Of a stretch of DNA of 43,045 nucleotides, positions 42,278 through 43,045 are shown piece after piece (within the stretch, counting starts at the first letter, position 1; every line of letters begins with the position of its first letter). The notes beneath the pieces are model-generated. The model made no database searches. It was not told the origin of the DNA and was given only the letters and a program-made list of their open reading frames with translations. The position numbers and the translations under genes are program-made. The stretch is from an uncultured Alteromonas sp. (GTDB lineage Bacteria > Pseudomonadota > Gammaproteobacteria > Enterobacterales > Alteromonadaceae), in contig NZ_CAJXQY010000028.1 in NCBI RefSeq assembly GCF_913058315.1, forward strand, positions 1 through 43,045, given 5' to 3'.

Positions 42278-42886
42278 TTAAATCAGCAGAATTCTTCACA
42301 GTCTGATTTACATGCCCAGCTTAGTTCACTGGAAAATGAACTGAGCGAGCGTAAATCGCAACTGGAGAATCGCGAGAAGGCGTTACAGCAAGCTCAGACG
42401 AAATTGAAAGACAGTGAGTCGAGACTGGCAGAACAGGAGAAAGCGCTGGTTGAAGCGCAAAAAGTGGAGTTGCAACAAGCGCAGGAAATTACTGAACAGG
42501 TACGCGAAAAACCAGATTTTGCCAATCTTGCTATGCCGCCTGATCCAAATGCCTGGTTTGATTTGCTGAATTATCTGCAAAGCAGTCATCAGGTAAGCTC
42601 AATGGCCACGTCTTTAACCAGTTTGATGGACAAACTGTCGGCCGCAACTCAAATTATGGATGAAGCGGTGATGGCCGACGATCATCGGGCCATACTGCTG
42701 GGGTGCCGGCGGTTAATAAGCGTTATTAGCACCATTAATTCAGCACCGCTCAAAGATATGGAGTCACGACTGAGCGCAGACTGTAATCATGACAACATCG
42801 ACAATATTTCTATTTACTGGCCAATGGCAAAGCAAAACCTGCAGCGTACCCTAAGAGTGATTTATTCTCACCTGTATGAAGATTAA
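42278..42886 (+). pseudogene. In-frame C-terminal part after the amber codon
   Basis: The 202 codons after TAG stay in the frame of the gene at 38387. They complete the coiled coil (LNQQNSSQSDLHAQLSS... to VREKPDF), then encode a helical domain of about 115 residues (PPDPNAWFDLLNYLQSSHQ to the end) that resembles a degenerate Hpt domain without the phospho-His. An ATG at 42404 could restart translation but has no ribosome binding site. The codon before TAG is CAA, and the run is Gln-rich, so TAG most simply derives from CAG by one C-to-T change. Readthrough or sequence error are alternatives. Confidence 0.72.
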
Positions 42887-42919
42887 TAGTGGGTTTGGCG
42901 GTTTGTGGCTTAGTTGGGT

Positions 42920-42958
42920 GAGTTCTAATTTAATCAGGCAAAAAATAAATTAGGACTC
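42920..42958. repeat. 13-bp inverted repeat after the giant gene
   Basis: GAGTTCTAATTTA (42920-42932) and TAAATTAGGACTC (42946-42958) form a stem with one T-G pair and a 13-base A-rich loop. It could be a transcription end signal, though without a T run, or the edge of an element that extends beyond the window. The remaining bases to 43045 show no gene; a small ACCGC/GCGGT hairpin lies near 43000. Confidence 0.55.
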
Positions 42959-43045
42959 AATCAGTTATAACACTTCAGCTAATGGTCATTGGACTAAACC
43001 GCTCCGCGGTAGTAGTGCCGCCCCCACCTCATTAATTATATTCTG

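Noticed and set aside
42887..43045. Possible integron attC or insertion-sequence end
   Set aside because: No paired core sites of the attC type, no integrase or transposase, and no second copy in the window; only a simple inverted repeat is supported.

Overview
The window reads as chromosomal core DNA of a marine gammaproteobacterium, most likely a member of the Alteromonadales (Alteromonas/Aestuariibacter/Lacimicrobium type). Grounds: gene order shared with E. coli (tRNA-Ala(GGC)-gltX-tRNA-Val; tesA divergent from ybbA-ybbP; rnm-yciO divergent from an attenuated trp operon; recN next to bamE), fused trpCF with separate trpE and trpG, ScpAB rather than MukBEF, and MetJ-, LexA- and PhoP-like sites. 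I see no insertion sequence, prophage or CRISPR array. The taxonomic placement is inference.

Layout. 1-3180: stable RNA region. A partial tRNA-Val leaves on the minus strand. gltX is followed by a strong promoter, tRNA-Ala and three identical tRNA-Glu genes. Two tRNA-Glu genes lie in 271-bp direct repeats, and after the third comes a 219/220-bp tandem repeat carrying terminators and hairpins. 3310-5678: an M14-type peptidase, a small gene pair behind what looks like a five-box MetJ operator, and dusC. 5797-8489: two overlapping amidohydrolase-superfamily genes, the second without the metal ligands. 8555-9549: PadR regulator plus a permease-prefix-domain membrane protein, with two operator-like repeats. 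9874-12777: CHASE-PAS-PAS-GGDEF-EAL signalling protein. 12768-18802: small Pro/Ser-rich gene, tesA, ybbA-ybbP, and a second ABC pair. 18799-23147: yfcH, AI-2E family permease, and a PepSY-like/phoP/phoQ operon.

23367-30518: yciI and the complete trp operon (trpL-E-G-D-CF-B-A) on the minus strand, with a leader peptide holding three consecutive Trp codons and a classical attenuator. A perfect inverted repeat sits in the predicted promoter spacer. Divergent from it, 30584-34426: rnm, yciO, scpA, scpB, rluB. 34462-38073: glutathione peroxidase with a repeat-built lipoprotein, bamE, and recN with two LexA-like boxes. 38387-42886: a giant PAS/coiled-coil protein whose frame is cut by a single in-frame amber codon about 200 codons before the end.

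The observations most worth a second look are the tandem MetJ octamers before an unknown 59-residue gene, the covarying hairpins that include the first base of each tRNA-Glu, the amber-split giant gene, and the inverted repeat in the trp promoter.
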